Counted from the first letter of the stretch, positions 9,045 through 18,261 are shown. The stretch: DNA of 25,154 bases from an uncultured Methanobrevibacter sp. (GCA_900319985.1 ONQL01000017.1:1-25154), one strand, 5' to 3'. Numbers and translations are program-made. Notes: generated by a model not told the origin, from the sequence alone.

Positions 9045-9752
9045 TCACCAATCTAAATCTGTGACCTTCATTGGATTTTCATTAACTGCGATACTTTCTA
9101 TCTGACCATTTTTGATTCTGATAACCTTATCTGCAGCTTCGGCAAGTATTGCATTGTGAGTTACGATAATTACTGTAGTATTTCTGTTGTTACTCATATC
9201 CTGGAGTAAATTTAAAATTAGTACACCTGTTTTTGAGTCAAGTGCTCCTGTAGGCTCATCACATAAAAGCATTGTTGGCTGTTTTGCAACTGCTCGTGCA
9301 ATTGATACTCTTTGTTGTTCCCCACCAGACAATTGTGCAGGAAATTGATCTGCATGGTTTCCAAGTCCCACTGAATCCAGAACGCTTAGACCATCTATAT
9401 CCACATCCACAATATCCTTCATCAATTCAACATTTTCAATTGCAGTCAAATTTGGAATCAAGTTATAGAACTGGAAAATGAAACCAACATTTTTAGCCCT
9501 GTACTCTGTTAACTGATTGTCGTTGAAAGATTCGACATGATTACCATTTACAATGATTTGACCTGAAGTTACTGAGTCAAGCCCTCCCAAAAGATTTAAA
9601 AGGGTTGATTTACCAGCACCAGACGGTCCAAGAATTACTACAAATTCCCCCTTATCAATGGTAAAATTAACATTGTCCATAGCTTTTAAAATGTGTTCTC
9701 CAGATTTATATTCCTTATCCACATTTTTAAATTCAATAATTGTACTCATCAT
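9045..9752 (-). CDS. ABC transporter ATPase, LolD/MacB type
   Basis: This is a 235-aa nucleotide-binding subunit that powers the adjacent FtsX-type permeases. Walker A GPSGAGKST lies at 42-50, the Q-loop at Q94, the signature LSGGEQQ at 141-147, Walker B MLLCDEP at 161-167 followed by the D-loop, and the switch His at 199. The length and motif spelling are typical of the LolD/MacB/FtsE group. Two ATGs stand in tandem at the start (9752 and 9749) behind a weak GAAGG, so either may be used. It is the first gene of a minus-strand operon whose promoter lies under a 22-bp palindrome. Confidence 0.95.
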   Translation of the reverse strand: MMSTIIEFKNVDKEYKSGEHILKAMDNVNFTIDKGEFVVILGPSGAGKSTLLNLLGGLDSVTSGQIIVNGNHVESFNDNQLTEYRAKNVGFIFQFYNLIPNLTAIENVELMKDIVDVDIDGLSVLDSVGLGNHADQFPAQLSGGEQQRVSIARAVAKQPTMLLCDEPTGALDSKTGVLILNLLQDMSNNRNTTVIIVTHNAILAEAADKVIRIKNGQIESIAVNENPMKVTDLDW

Positions 9753-9801
9753 TCTTGCCTTCTTTTATAATATTTGTTTAATTATACTTTATTAATTTTA
9801 G

Positions 9802-9828
9802 TATTTATATTTAGGCATGCCTAAATAT
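9802..9828 (-). promoter_or_regulatory. 22-bp perfect palindrome over the ABC operon promoter
   Basis: Positions 9807-9828 form a perfect 22-bp palindrome with core TTTAGGCATGCCTAAA. On the minus strand its downstream end runs into a TATA box (ATATAAATA, about 9802-9810) for the ABC operon. A bound repressor there would block TBP/TFB. The TTAGGC/GCCTAA half-sites resemble operators of DtxR/IdeR/MntR-type metalloregulators, but the regulator is not in the window, so this link is inference. Confidence 0.65.
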
Positions 9829-9886
9829 TTTTAACTCAATAACAAAAAAAATATTTTTAATTAAAAAAAACTAATTTAACAAACAA

Positions 9887-9947
9887 TACATATAAAACAT
9901 TTCAAAACATATAGTATATTATAATAAATAATTATAGGAAAAATCAA
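9887..9947 (+). promoter_or_regulatory. Promoter of the hisA operon
   Basis: TATAAAA at 9891-9897 would place the transcript start near 9920, about 28 nt before the first ATG. A weak TAGGA precedes the ATG. This promoter is divergent from the ABC operon promoter, with about 80 bp between the two TATA boxes. Confidence 0.5.
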
Positions 9948-10690
<743 letters not shown>

Positions 10691-10691
<1 letters not shown>

Positions 10692-11152
10692 TGAAGATAA
10701 TGGCGACCGGAACATTCGACATACTTCACCCAGGCCACGGAGTATACCTTGAAGAGTCAAAAAAGCTGGGTGGAGAAGATGCTGAACTTTATGTTGTTGT
10801 AGCTCGTGATGCAACCGTTGAGAGAAGAAAAAGAGTGCCAATTGTTGGAGAAGACCAACGTTTAGAATTGATTAAAATGTTAAAACCAGTAACTGACGCT
10901 TTTTTAGGTGATGCAAATGGAGACGTGTTTAAGATTGTTCGAGAAATAGACCCGGACATCATCACAGTAGGAGCAGATCAAAATCATAATATAAACAAAT
11001 TACAAGAAGCTATCGATAAAAGAGGTTTAAAAGCCAAAGCAATCCGTATTGAAAAATACCGGGACTGTGAACTCGACAGCAGCTGTAAAATTATTAGAAA
11101 AATTCAAAATACCGATTTCGAAGGAAAAATAATGGACCATTGTGAAGATTAG
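10691..11152 (+). CDS. ribL: Archaeal FAD synthase RibL (cytidylyltransferase fold)
   Basis: This nucleotidyltransferase of 153 aa transfers AMP to FMN to make FAD. Visible are TGTFDILHPGHGVYL with the HxGH motif at 13-16, then RKRVPIVGEDQRLELI, and ITVGADQNHN before the C-terminal part. The C-terminal Cys pair in CELDSSC is typical of the methanogen RibL group rather than of glycerol-3-phosphate or pantetheine cytidylyltransferases. It overlaps hisA by one base (TAATG), so translation is coupled. It supplies flavin cofactor and lies three genes before pyrI, with a flavodoxin-like gene between. Confidence in the family is high; the exact substrate rests on the known M. jannaschii enzyme. Confidence 0.88.
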
Positions 11153-11164
11153 GAGATAGATAAA

Positions 11165-12187
11165 ATGTTTAAAGTAGCAATAATAGGCGCAAGCGGATAT
11201 ACCGGTGGAGAACTATTGAGAATGTTGTTGAACCATCCTGAAGTGGAAATAACAGACATTACTTCAAGACAGTATGACGGTACTCCTGCACATAAAATCC
11301 ACCCACACATAAGAGATTCAGGACTTGTATTTTCAAACAAAAGTCCCTCAGATTTGGATGTTGACGTTGCATTTACCGCAACACCTCATGGAGCATCAAT
11401 GAAAATTGTTCCTGAACTTTTAGAAACCGGAATGAAAGTTGTTGACTTAAGTGGAGATTACAGATACAGAGATACAGCAGTATATGAAAAATGGTATGGA
11501 ATGGAACATACAGACAGTGAAAATGAGGGAGTGTTCGGACTTCCAGAACTTTATCGTGACGAAATCAAAAAATCTGACCTGGTTGCAAATCCTGGATGCT
11601 TCCCGACAGGAGCCATATTATCATCATATCCACTTGTTAAAAATGGACTCGTTGAAAGAATTGTTATCGATTCAAAAAGTGGAGTCAGCGGCGCTGGAGT
11701 TAATGCATCTTCAACCACACATTATCCGAATATTGCAGACAACCTCAACCCGTATAAAATCACATCACACAGACACTCCTCTGAAATCAAACAGGAATTG
11801 CATGGATTTGATGAGGTTCAAGTTTCATTTACACCACACCTCATACCAGTAATCAGAGGAATTCAAACAACAAGTCACAGCTTTTTAAATGATGAAAATA
11901 AAGATATCACAACAGATGAATTAAGAAAATTATATGAAAAACAATACGGTGAAGAATACTTCATCAAACTTATGGATGAAGGAGAAATCCCTCACTTAAG
12001 TTCAGTCAGAGGATCAAACTTTGTCCATATAGGAGGATTTGAAATAGATGACACCGGAAGAATCGTGATGTTATCCTGCATAGACAATCTTGTCAAAGGA
12101 GCATCAGGTCAGGCTATTCAAAACATGAACATCATATTGGGCATCAACGAGCAGGCTGGCCTAACACACTTCGGTCTTCACCCATAA
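11165..12187 (+). CDS. argC: ArgC, N-acetyl-gamma-glutamyl-phosphate reductase
   Basis: This NADPH-dependent enzyme of 340 aa makes N-acetylglutamate semialdehyde in arginine biosynthesis. The N-terminal nucleotide-binding motif is GASGYTGGELLRML. The active-site Cys145 lies in NPGCFPTG, and substrate-domain blocks SGVSGAG and PHLIPVIRG follow, with DNLVKGASGQAIQNMNI near the C terminus. The length is normal. GGAGAT lies about 8 bases before the ATG. The gene starts 12 bp after ribL in the same operon. The lysine-type homologue LysY is a theoretical alternative, but the context offers no support for it. Confidence 0.95.
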   Translation: MFKVAIIGASGYTGGELLRMLLNHPEVEITDITSRQYDGTPAHKIHPHIRDSGLVFSNKSPSDLDVDVAFTATPHGASMKIVPELLETGMKVVDLSGDYRYRDTAVYEKWYGMEHTDSENEGVFGLPELYRDEIKKSDLVANPGCFPTGAILSSYPLVKNGLVERIVIDSKSGVSGAGVNASSTTHYPNIADNLNPYKITSHRHSSEIKQELHGFDEVQVSFTPHLIPVIRGIQTTSHSFLNDENKDITTDELRKLYEKQYGEEYFIKLMDEGEIPHLSSVRGSNFVHIGGFEIDDTGRIVMLSCIDNLVKGASGQAIQNMNIILGINEQAGLTHFGLHP

Positions 12188-12201
12188 ATGGAGATTATAT
12201 A

Positions 12202-12696
12202 ATGGCAACTCTAATCATTTATTATTCCCAAAGAGGAACAACAGACATTGTTGCAAAAACACTGGCAAAAAACTTAAGAGGAAAAATTGTTAGGATTCAT
12301 GATTTGAAAAACCGTGAAGGATATGCAAATAGGTTTTTATCTGTAATCAGTGCATTTAGAGAAGAAAAAACAGACATCATGCCTGCAAAGATTGATTTGA
12401 CCAATTTCGATACAATCTATATTGGTTCACCTACCTGGACTGGAAATCCCACTCCAGCAATACTGACCATCATCGACAGATGCAACTTTACAGGAAAGGA
12501 TGTTGTATTGTTTGCTACAATGGACACAAATCGCGGAAATTCAAACATTGCAAGACTTGAAGAAAAGGTCAAACTGCGTGGAGCAAGAGTCATTGAAAGT
12601 TTCAGCATTGCAACCAAAAACAAAAGTCCAGAGCAATTGATCAAAGATACAGAAGCTATAATTGAAATGAAAGACTTAAAAATGTATTCTAGGTAG
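12202..12696 (+). CDS. Flavodoxin-like FMN protein
   Basis: This small flavodoxin-fold protein of 164 aa is probably an FMN-binding electron carrier or NAD(P)H-dependent reductase in the cytoplasm. The phosphate loop is YYSQRGTT at 8-15. The second FMN loop, GSPTWTGNPTPAI, follows the strand DTIYIGSP. Helices and strands alternate as expected. There are no Fe-S cysteines. GGAGAT precedes the start. It lies between argC and pyrI with 14- and 5-bp gaps, so it is cotranscribed. Its redox partner is not evident. Confidence 0.85.
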   Translation: MATLIIYYSQRGTTDIVAKTLAKNLRGKIVRIHDLKNREGYANRFLSVISAFREEKTDIMPAKIDLTNFDTIYIGSPTWTGNPTPAILTIIDRCNFTGKDVVLFATMDTNRGNSNIARLEEKVKLRGARVIESFSIATKNKSPEQLIKDTEAIIEMKDLKMYSR

Positions 12697-12701
12697 ATCA
12701 A

Positions 12702-13178
12702 ATGAAAAAGGATAAGAAAGAACTTAAAATCAGAGCTATTGAAAATGGTACTGTAATTGACCGAATTACTGCCAACAAGGCACTGCACATTCTTAAAATT
12801 TTGGAACTTCCAGACAGCGAAACACAAAACATAACAATAGCAATGAATGTCTCATCAAACGAAATCGGCAGAAAGGATATCGTAAAGATTGAAAACAGGG
12901 AATTAGACCATGAAGAACTTAACCAAATTGCTTTGATTGCTCCCAAAGCCACAATCAACATTATCAGAAACTATGAACCTGTAAAAAAAGACAATATTAT
13001 ACTTCCGGATAAAATCACATCAATGATTAAATGTACAAATCCGAAATGTATAACAAATTATGAAAATGAACCGATTACACCAAGGTTCAATGTAATCAAC
13101 AAATATCCGCCAGTCGTCAGATGCCATTACTGTGAAAAATTGATAAAAACAGAAGATATCGATAAGCAATTCGAATAA
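12702..13178 (+). CDS. pyrI: PyrI, aspartate carbamoyltransferase regulatory chain
   Basis: This is the nucleotide-binding regulatory subunit of aspartate transcarbamoylase in pyrimidine synthesis, 158 aa. The N-terminal allosteric domain has the family signature IENGTVIDRI followed by ALHILKIL. The C-terminal zinc domain has four Cys: C111 and C116 (CTNPKC), C141 and C144 (CHYC). These correspond to the four zinc ligands of the E. coli chain. The catalytic subunit gene pyrB is not in the window. The start follows the flavodoxin stop by 5 bp, and AGGTAGAT overlapping that stop is the ribosome-binding site. It is the last gene of the operon; its stop is only 4 bp from the convergent stop of the next gene. 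Confidence 0.96.
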   Translation: MKKDKKELKIRAIENGTVIDRITANKALHILKILELPDSETQNITIAMNVSSNEIGRKDIVKIENRELDHEELNQIALIAPKATINIIRNYEPVKKDNIILPDKITSMIKCTNPKCITNYENEPITPRFNVINKYPPVVRCHYCEKLIKTEDIDKQFE

Positions 13179-13200
13179 TCTTCTATTTATTTTTTAAATA
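13174..13200. terminator. T-rich bidirectional termination zone between convergent genes
   Basis: pyrI and the minus-strand GMC gene end 4 bp apart. The sequence here (TCTATTTATTTTTTAAATAA) gives a T-run on the plus strand just after the pyrI stop. It lies inside the C-terminal codons of the opposite gene. No GC-rich hairpin is seen. Confidence 0.35.
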
Positions 13201-14391
13201 ATCAGCCAGTCTTTTGGACAGTGCAAGTATTGTCAGTATCGGAGGTTTTCCAGGAGATATCGGCAATACGCTTGCATCACTGACATACAAACCATCCATT
13301 TCCGTTTGCAGATTTGAATCAACTATTTTTCCAATTGGTGCAGTTCCGCCAGGATGAGCTCCCCTGTAAACTGTTGAACCTATTGTATTTGGGTCAACTC
13401 CTGCCTTTTCAAGTATAAAACCTGCAGTAGCAGTTCCTTCAGCCAAAAACCTTATGTCCTGAATGGTATTTATCTTGACCACATCACCATCATCGTCAAC
13501 ATAGCCTCTGCATTCATCAGGAGTCTTGACCATTATGCTTAGGATATCCTTATCACTAACAGAATCATCCGGAATGTTTGCTCGGATAAATGAAGAGAAA
13601 TGAGGAGACAATACAAAGTTTTCACCTATGACCAGTCCTGCCATCTGAACTTCTGTGTTAAAGTTGATGTCTTTCAAATATCCCCCAACGCTTACAAACG
13701 GATCAAAAAAGATTTCCCTGCCGACACCTTCAATGCCTGACTTTCTTAAAATCAATGTTGTTCCGATAGCTCCGGCAGACAGGATAACTGTGTCTGCATA
13801 AACTGACTTTTCAATATTGTCTTTGACGTATGTGACGCCACATGCCTTGCCTTCATCTGAGAGAACCTCGATTACTTCGGCATCACATATCAGTTCGGCA
13901 CCATTTTCTACCGCCAAATCCACAAAGTCCTTTCCGGACCATTTTGCATTGACAGGACATCCAAATGCGCACTTTCCACATTGAACGCAGTCCTCTTCCC
14001 GAATGGCTTTAGGCATTTTAAGAGTTTTCAATCCCAACTCACGGCCTGCATCCAAAAATGCCTGAGTTCCACGACCAATATGTGAATCATCAAGCTGATG
14101 GACACCCACCAGTTCCTCAACATATTTATATGCGTCACTCAAATCGACACCGAAATCAAGCAGTTCCTCATCCAAAGCCCTTACCATATTTGACATGGAC
14201 ACGATTGTCGCACCACCAATACATGTGGTTGTCAACAGGTCCACATCATCGGAATACTTATCATAATAGTTAAATGCATCACCTGATTCTATATACGGCC
14301 CTTTTTCTATAATTGTAACCGGAACATTATCCTTTGAAAGTTCATATGCTAAAATTCCTCCACCTGCACCAGTACCTACAATAATTACCAT
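13183..14391 (-). CDS. GMC-type FAD oxidoreductase with ferredoxin-like Cys motif
   Basis: This FAD-dependent dehydrogenase of the glucose-methanol-choline family is 402 aa. The N-terminal dinucleotide fold is VGTGAGGGILAYELS ending at TIIEKGP. The C terminus has the GMC pattern RGAHPGGTAPIGKIVDSNLQ, then LYVSDASVLPISPGKPP, which closes the FAD site. Residues 135-145 spell C-x2-C-x2-C-x3-C-P (CVQCGKCAFGCPVNAKWS), as in bacterial 4Fe-4S ferredoxins. The start is placed at 14391 because GGTGAT lies 3 bases before it; an upstream in-frame ATG would add ten Phe/Tyr-rich residues. It is a single-gene minus-strand unit. The substrate is unknown. The alternative is that the Cys cluster is structural, as in long-chain alcohol oxidase relatives. 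Confidence 0.88.
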   Translation of the reverse strand: MVIIVGTGAGGGILAYELSKDNVPVTIIEKGPYIESGDAFNYYDKYSDDVDLLTTTCIGGATIVSMSNMVRALDEELLDFGVDLSDAYKYVEELVGVHQLDDSHIGRGTQAFLDAGRELGLKTLKMPKAIREEDCVQCGKCAFGCPVNAKWSGKDFVDLAVENGAELICDAEVIEVLSDEGKACGVTYVKDNIEKSVYADTVILSAGAIGTTLILRKSGIEGVGREIFFDPFVSVGGYLKDINFNTEVQMAGLVIGENFVLSPHFSSFIRANIPDDSVSDKDILSIMVKTPDECRGYVDDDGDVVKINTIQDIRFLAEGTATAGFILEKAGVDPNTIGSTVYRGAHPGGTAPIGKIVDSNLQTEMDGLYVSDASVLPISPGKPPILTILALSKRLADYLKNK

Positions 14392-14537
14392 TAAATCACC
14401 AAAAAAATAAAAATATAACAATTGACATATTTAATTTTATAATATAAAAATCTTACCCATCATGAAAATATTGGGCGAGAAATAAAAAATAATTAACTAT
14501 ATTTAGGTAAACCAAAAAAATATAATATGGCGATAAA

Positions 14538-14969
14538 ATGAAAATTTCAAGAATTTTAATCACAGCACTGATTTTAATCTGTGCAATAGGAATTGTCTCA
14601 GCGACAGACATTAACAAGCTACAAATGCCTAGCGATTTTACCAATGCGGGAGGTGGCACCTATGCCAATGACCCTGCAGGTGTAGAAATCGACGTCTACA
14701 AAGATCATGCAACAGACTTCATTAAAAACGATTCTTCATTGAAATATACTGTAGTGCCGGGCAAAATCAAGAATACATTCAACTTTACTGATGAAACCAA
14801 CAATATGACAGGAATAGTTGAAATCGTTAAAATCGATGACAAACCTGTAGCAATTACAATTTGGGGCGACATAGGCGGAAAGAATACCGATTTGGAAAAA
14901 TTCACTAGCCAACTAGAAGAAGTCAACAAACTAAACAAATTAGAACCTGTTGATGCATCAACATTATGA
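14538..14969 (+). CDS. Small secreted protein of unknown function
   Basis: This 143-aa protein has a clear signal peptide: MKISR, then a hydrophobic stretch to about residue 20, with a likely cut after VSA (residue 22). The mature part of about 120 residues is acidic and mixed, with blocks such as GGGTYANDPAGVEIDVYKDH and GIVEIVKIDDKPVAITIWGD. It has no cysteines or membrane segments. Small exported proteins of this type are common in gut methanogens; no function is known to me. It is a single gene with its own terminator just after the stop. GGCGAT before the ATG is a near match to the preferred ribosome-binding site. Confidence 0.8.
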   Translation: MKISRILITALILICAIGIVSATDINKLQMPSDFTNAGGGTYANDPAGVEIDVYKDHATDFIKNDSSLKYTVVPGKIKNTFNFTDETNNMTGIVEIVKIDDKPVAITIWGDIGGKNTDLEKFTSQLEEVNKLNKLEPVDASTL

Positions 14970-14970
14970 G

Positions 14971-15009
14971 AATAATGCATTTGCATTATTTTCCTTTTTT
15001 TATTTTTTA
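14971..15009 (+). terminator. Hairpin plus T-tract terminator
   Basis: AATAATGCA (14971-14979) and TGCATTATT (14982-14990) form a perfect 9-bp stem with a 2-nt loop. A T-rich tract follows directly (14991-15008). It begins 1 base after the stop of the secreted protein gene. Confidence 0.75.
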
Positions 15010-15109
15010 AAAATCTTCCATTTATTACCAAATACCCTAATTTTAAAAAACTTTTATTAACATTAAAATTAACATATATAACATTAATAAAAATTTGAGG
15101 GATGAAAAA

Positions 15110-16480
15110 ATGGAAGAGCATATTTCATTATTTGAAAACATAATTGAAAAGACAATCCCAAAAGTTGATTACATTGACATCAGAGCAGGAATAAGTGACA
15201 ATACATCAATATTAATGAAAGATGGAAATGTAGATGAAATTAACACCGGAATGAGCTTAGGAGCAAGAATAAGGGTGTTAAAAAATGGAGCATGGGGATT
15301 TGCATATACAACAGACTTATCTAACTTAAATGAAATTACCGAAACTGCAATCCAACTGTCAAATTCACTTACAGGAGACGTGGAGTTAAGTGAAAGTGAA
15401 GTCATAAAAGACAAGGTTGAAGTTGACGTTAAGATACCGTTTAAAGACATTTCAATTGAAGAGAAAAAGGAAATTCTAAAGCAGGCAAATGATGCCGCAA
15501 CAATCGATAAGGTCAACAGTACCACCGTAGGCTATTCGGACGGTGAAATCAATGAACTTTTCATGAACAGCGAAGGCAGTGAAATCCAGACAAAAACAAG
15601 CAAAGTGAGAATGGCTTTGAATGCCTCTGCAACCGACGGTGAAATAATTCAGTTCGGACATGGGAGCTTAGGCGGAGTCAAAGGATTTGAAGTTATTGCC
15701 GATGCAGACATTGAGGAATTCGGAAGAGAAATTGGTGAAAAGGCCGTAAGATTGCTTGATGCAAAACCTGCGCCTTCCGGAAGATTTCCAGTAATAGCTG
15801 ATCCACAATTGACCGGAGTATTGATACACGAAGCATTGGGCCATGCCGTTGAAGGAGACTTGATTTTGCAGAACGATTCTATCCTTAAAGGCAAGCTCGG
15901 AGAAATGATAGCCTCAGACATCGTCAACATCTTCGATGATGCAAGCAAAAAGGACGGATTTGGATATTACCCTTACGATGTTGAGGGAGTCAAGACAAAA
16001 CCTAACCAATTGGTAAAGGACGGAAAATTAATTTCACTTCTAAATTCAAGAGAAACCGCATCAAAATTAGGAATGACCTCTTCCGGAAATGCAAGATCAA
16101 TCATTGCCGACAAACCAATTGTTAGAATGAGCAATACTTACCTGCAGCCGGGAGACAGCACATTTGATGAATTGATTGGAGACATACCTGACGGAATTTA
16201 TCTTAAAGGTTCCAGAGGAGGACAGGTAGATACCGGCAAAGGAATTTTCCAATTCAACGCAGCAGAAGGTTATCTAATCAAAAACGGTGAACTCAAAACA
16301 CCCCTCAGAGACGTTTCATTGTCAGGGAATATTTTAGAAACCTTGAAAAATATCGATGCCATTGGAAATGATTTCGAATTGACCGTAGGATTCTGTGGAA
16401 AAGACGGTCAAACCGCACCAGTAGGTGATGGCGGACCACATACAAGAATTTTAAATGCATTAGTTGGAGGAATGGGATAA
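15110..16480 (+). CDS. tldD: TldD-family metalloprotease
   Basis: TldD/PmbA-family peptidase of 456 aa. The metal-binding HEALGH motif (H240, E241, H245) is intact, and the C-terminal family signature GFCGKDGQTAPVGDGGP is present. GSRGGQVDTGKG in the middle is also typical. In bacteria TldD works with TldE to trim unfolded peptides; the partner gene is not seen here. The ATG at 15110 is chosen over a TTG at 15095, because GAGGGATG lies directly before it as a ribosome-binding site. A TATA-like sequence lies at 15071-15080. Its stop overlaps the start of the AMMECR1 gene by one base, which implies coupled translation. Confidence 0.93.
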   Translation: MEEHISLFENIIEKTIPKVDYIDIRAGISDNTSILMKDGNVDEINTGMSLGARIRVLKNGAWGFAYTTDLSNLNEITETAIQLSNSLTGDVELSESEVIKDKVEVDVKIPFKDISIEEKKEILKQANDAATIDKVNSTTVGYSDGEINELFMNSEGSEIQTKTSKVRMALNASATDGEIIQFGHGSLGGVKGFEVIADADIEEFGREIGEKAVRLLDAKPAPSGRFPVIADPQLTGVLIHEALGHAVEGDLILQNDSILKGKLGEMIASDIVNIFDDASKKDGFGYYPYDVEGVKTKPNQLVKDGKLISLLNSRETASKLGMTSSGNARSIIADKPIVRMSNTYLQPGDSTFDELIGDIPDGIYLKGSRGGQVDTGKGIFQFNAAEGYLIKNGELKTPLRDVSLSGNILETLKNIDAIGNDFELTVGFCGKDGQTAPVGDGGPHTRILNALVGGMG

Positions 16481-17037
16481 TGATAAGCGATGAATCAGGG
16501 CAATATTTGGTAGACATAGCTAAAAAAACAATATTACATTATTTGGAAACTGGAGAAAGACTGGAACTTCCTGATGACTATCCGGAAGAGCTCGATGAAA
16601 AACTAGGTGTTTTTGTTACATTAAATGAAAACAACGATTTAAGAGGCTGTATCGGATATGCGGAACCTATTGAACCTGCAATAGTTGCAACAATCGAAGT
16701 TGCCATTGCAGCTGCATTCAACGACCCAAGATTTCCAAAAGTAACCGAAGACGAATTCGAAAAATTGGACTTTGAAGTTACAGTATTAACCAAACCGGAA
16801 ATAATTTATGTGGCTCATCCAGACCAGTACATGGATGAAATCGAGATTGGACGTGACGGACTTATTGTACAGAAAGGATATTCCAGAGGATTGTTGCTTC
16901 CTCAAGTGGCAGTGGAAAATGCACTTGATGAGGAAAACTTCCTGGAACACACCTGCATGAAAGCGGGAATCAGTGCAGACAGCTGGATGGATGAAAGCTG
17001 TGATGTGTACAAGTTCCAAGGACAAATATTTAAATAG
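16480..17037 (+). CDS. AMMECR1-domain protein
   Basis: This is a 185-aa protein of the AMMECR1 family, conserved in archaea and eukaryotes with unknown biochemistry. The hallmark LRGCIGYAEP lies at 54-63, with FNDPRFPKV following and a C-terminal block SRGLLLPQVAVEN. The full domain is present with normal length. It overlaps tldD by one base (TAATG), with GGAGGAAT as ribosome-binding site inside the tldD end. The pairing suggests a shared role, possibly in peptide or protein modification, but that is inference. It is the last chromosomal gene before the integrase of the mobile element. Confidence 0.93.
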   Translation: MISDESGQYLVDIAKKTILHYLETGERLELPDDYPEELDEKLGVFVTLNENNDLRGCIGYAEPIEPAIVATIEVAIAAAFNDPRFPKVTEDEFEKLDFEVTVLTKPEIIYVAHPDQYMDEIEIGRDGLIVQKGYSRGLLLPQVAVENALDEENFLEHTCMKAGISADSWMDESCDVYKFQGQIFK

Positions 17038-17099
17038 TGATTAAAATGATGATACCATCTGAAATATCAATTACTTTTCAAGTGCTCTCTCACTCTACC

Positions 17100-17122
17100 T
17101 TTTATAATATCAAATTATAAAA
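17100..17122 (+). promoter_or_regulatory. Inverted repeat containing the integrase TATA box
   Basis: TTTTATAAT (17100-17108) and ATTATAAAA (17114-17122) form a perfect 9-bp inverted repeat with a 5-bp spacer. The left arm is a TATA box about 28 bp before the integrase ATG, so the transcript would be almost leaderless. The symmetry could be an operator for an element-coded repressor or for the integrase itself. Confidence 0.45.
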
Positions 17123-17131
17123 GTGTTAATT

Positions 17132-18247
17132 ATGGATAACGAGCTACTTGAAAATATATTTATAACAAACAACTATTCACACGAAACACGAAAAGTGAAT
17201 AGGTCAGTAATGAAGAAGTATTGTGAATTCTATGGTATGAACCTTCAGGAACTGCTTGATGAAGCGGAAAAAGATGAAGCAGACAATGTCAAATGGAAAC
17301 ACCGCCGTGTTAAACATAAACTGCTTAAATACAGACAATTCCTTTTAGACAAATATTCTATAAACACAGTTAGAATACATATGTCTGTCGTCTCAAAATT
17401 TTACAGATTTTATGACATCGAAATCAATCCCCTACCAAGATTGAACATGAAAGCTGTGAAAAAACCAACACCCATCTATTATAAAGATTTGCCTGATAAG
17501 GAAATCATAAGGGAAGCTTTAGCAATTTCCCCACCTGTAATGAAAGCTATAATATTGTTTTCCTGCTCAAGCGGTTGTGCCAGAGCCGAAACATTGAGCC
17601 TGACAATTCAAGACTATATCGATGCATTATCTGAATATCTACCGAACAAAAGAATGAACATCTATCAGATAATTGATTATCTGAATGACAATGACAATGT
17701 GATACCTACCTTTAACCTCAGGAGAATTAAAACAAACAAGTATTACACTACCTACTGCAGTCCTGAAGCGGTTAAAGCCATCAATGCATATATTCTGACA
17801 AGGACAGACAATGTAACTCCGGAAAGCCAACTGTTCAGGATGTATGAAACATACTTTATTGGATATTTCCAGAGAATCAATGATGAACTTGGTCTCGGCA
17901 GAGTCGGACATTACAGCAGATTCAGAAGCCACATGCTCAGGAAATTCCATGCTTCAGCATTGTACAATGACGGCATGAGTTTGGATAACGTGAACGATTT
18001 GCAGGGCAAGGCCAAAAACAAGACCGACCAGGCTTACTTCATGATCAATCCTGAAGATTTGAAATATGAATATATCAAGCATCTGCCAGCCATTACAATA
18101 AATACCGATGTCGAAAAACTGTCCATCAAATCTCCGGAATATATGCAGATGGAAAAGGAAAATAATGAATATAAACAAAAAGTTGAAAGAATGGAAGCTA
18201 ATATAGCTAACATCATGGAACGTCTGGGCCAGGAGGAAGCAAAATAG
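17132..18247 (+). CDS. Tyrosine site-specific integrase
   Basis: This tyrosine recombinase of 371 aa is expected to insert and excise the element. The N-terminal half (about 1-110) is a SAM-like core-binding domain. The catalytic set is complete: Arg151 in GCARAE, His267-x2-Arg270 in SHMLRKFH, His273, and the nucleophile Tyr302 in TDQAYFM. The last 35 residues form a charged coiled coil (EYMQMEKENNEYKQKVERMEANI). The ATG at 17132 is preferred; an in-frame GTG lies three codons earlier. No clear ribosome-binding site is seen, consistent with a leaderless transcript. It lies about 95 bp after the AMMECR1 gene and is followed by its own terminator. No tRNA gene is visible beside it. Confidence 0.92.
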   Translation: MDNELLENIFITNNYSHETRKVNRSVMKKYCEFYGMNLQELLDEAEKDEADNVKWKHRRVKHKLLKYRQFLLDKYSINTVRIHMSVVSKFYRFYDIEINPLPRLNMKAVKKPTPIYYKDLPDKEIIREALAISPPVMKAIILFSCSSGCARAETLSLTIQDYIDALSEYLPNKRMNIYQIIDYLNDNDNVIPTFNLRRIKTNKYYTTYCSPEAVKAINAYILTRTDNVTPESQLFRMYETYFIGYFQRINDELGLGRVGHYSRFRSHMLRKFHASALYNDGMSLDNVNDLQGKAKNKTDQAYFMINPEDLKYEYIKHLPAITINTDVEKLSIKSPEYMQMEKENNEYKQKVERMEANIANIMERLGQEEAK

Positions 18248-18261
18248 CTTTGTTGAATTTG

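Noticed and set aside
14392..14421. Longer GMC protein starting at the upstream ATG (14421)
   Set aside because: GGTGAT stands directly before the internal ATG at 14391, and the extra residues precede the dinucleotide-binding strand, which normally starts the protein.
17038..17131. A tRNA gene or tRNA 3' end as the integration target
   Set aside because: No cloverleaf or conserved T-loop sequence was found next to the integrase.
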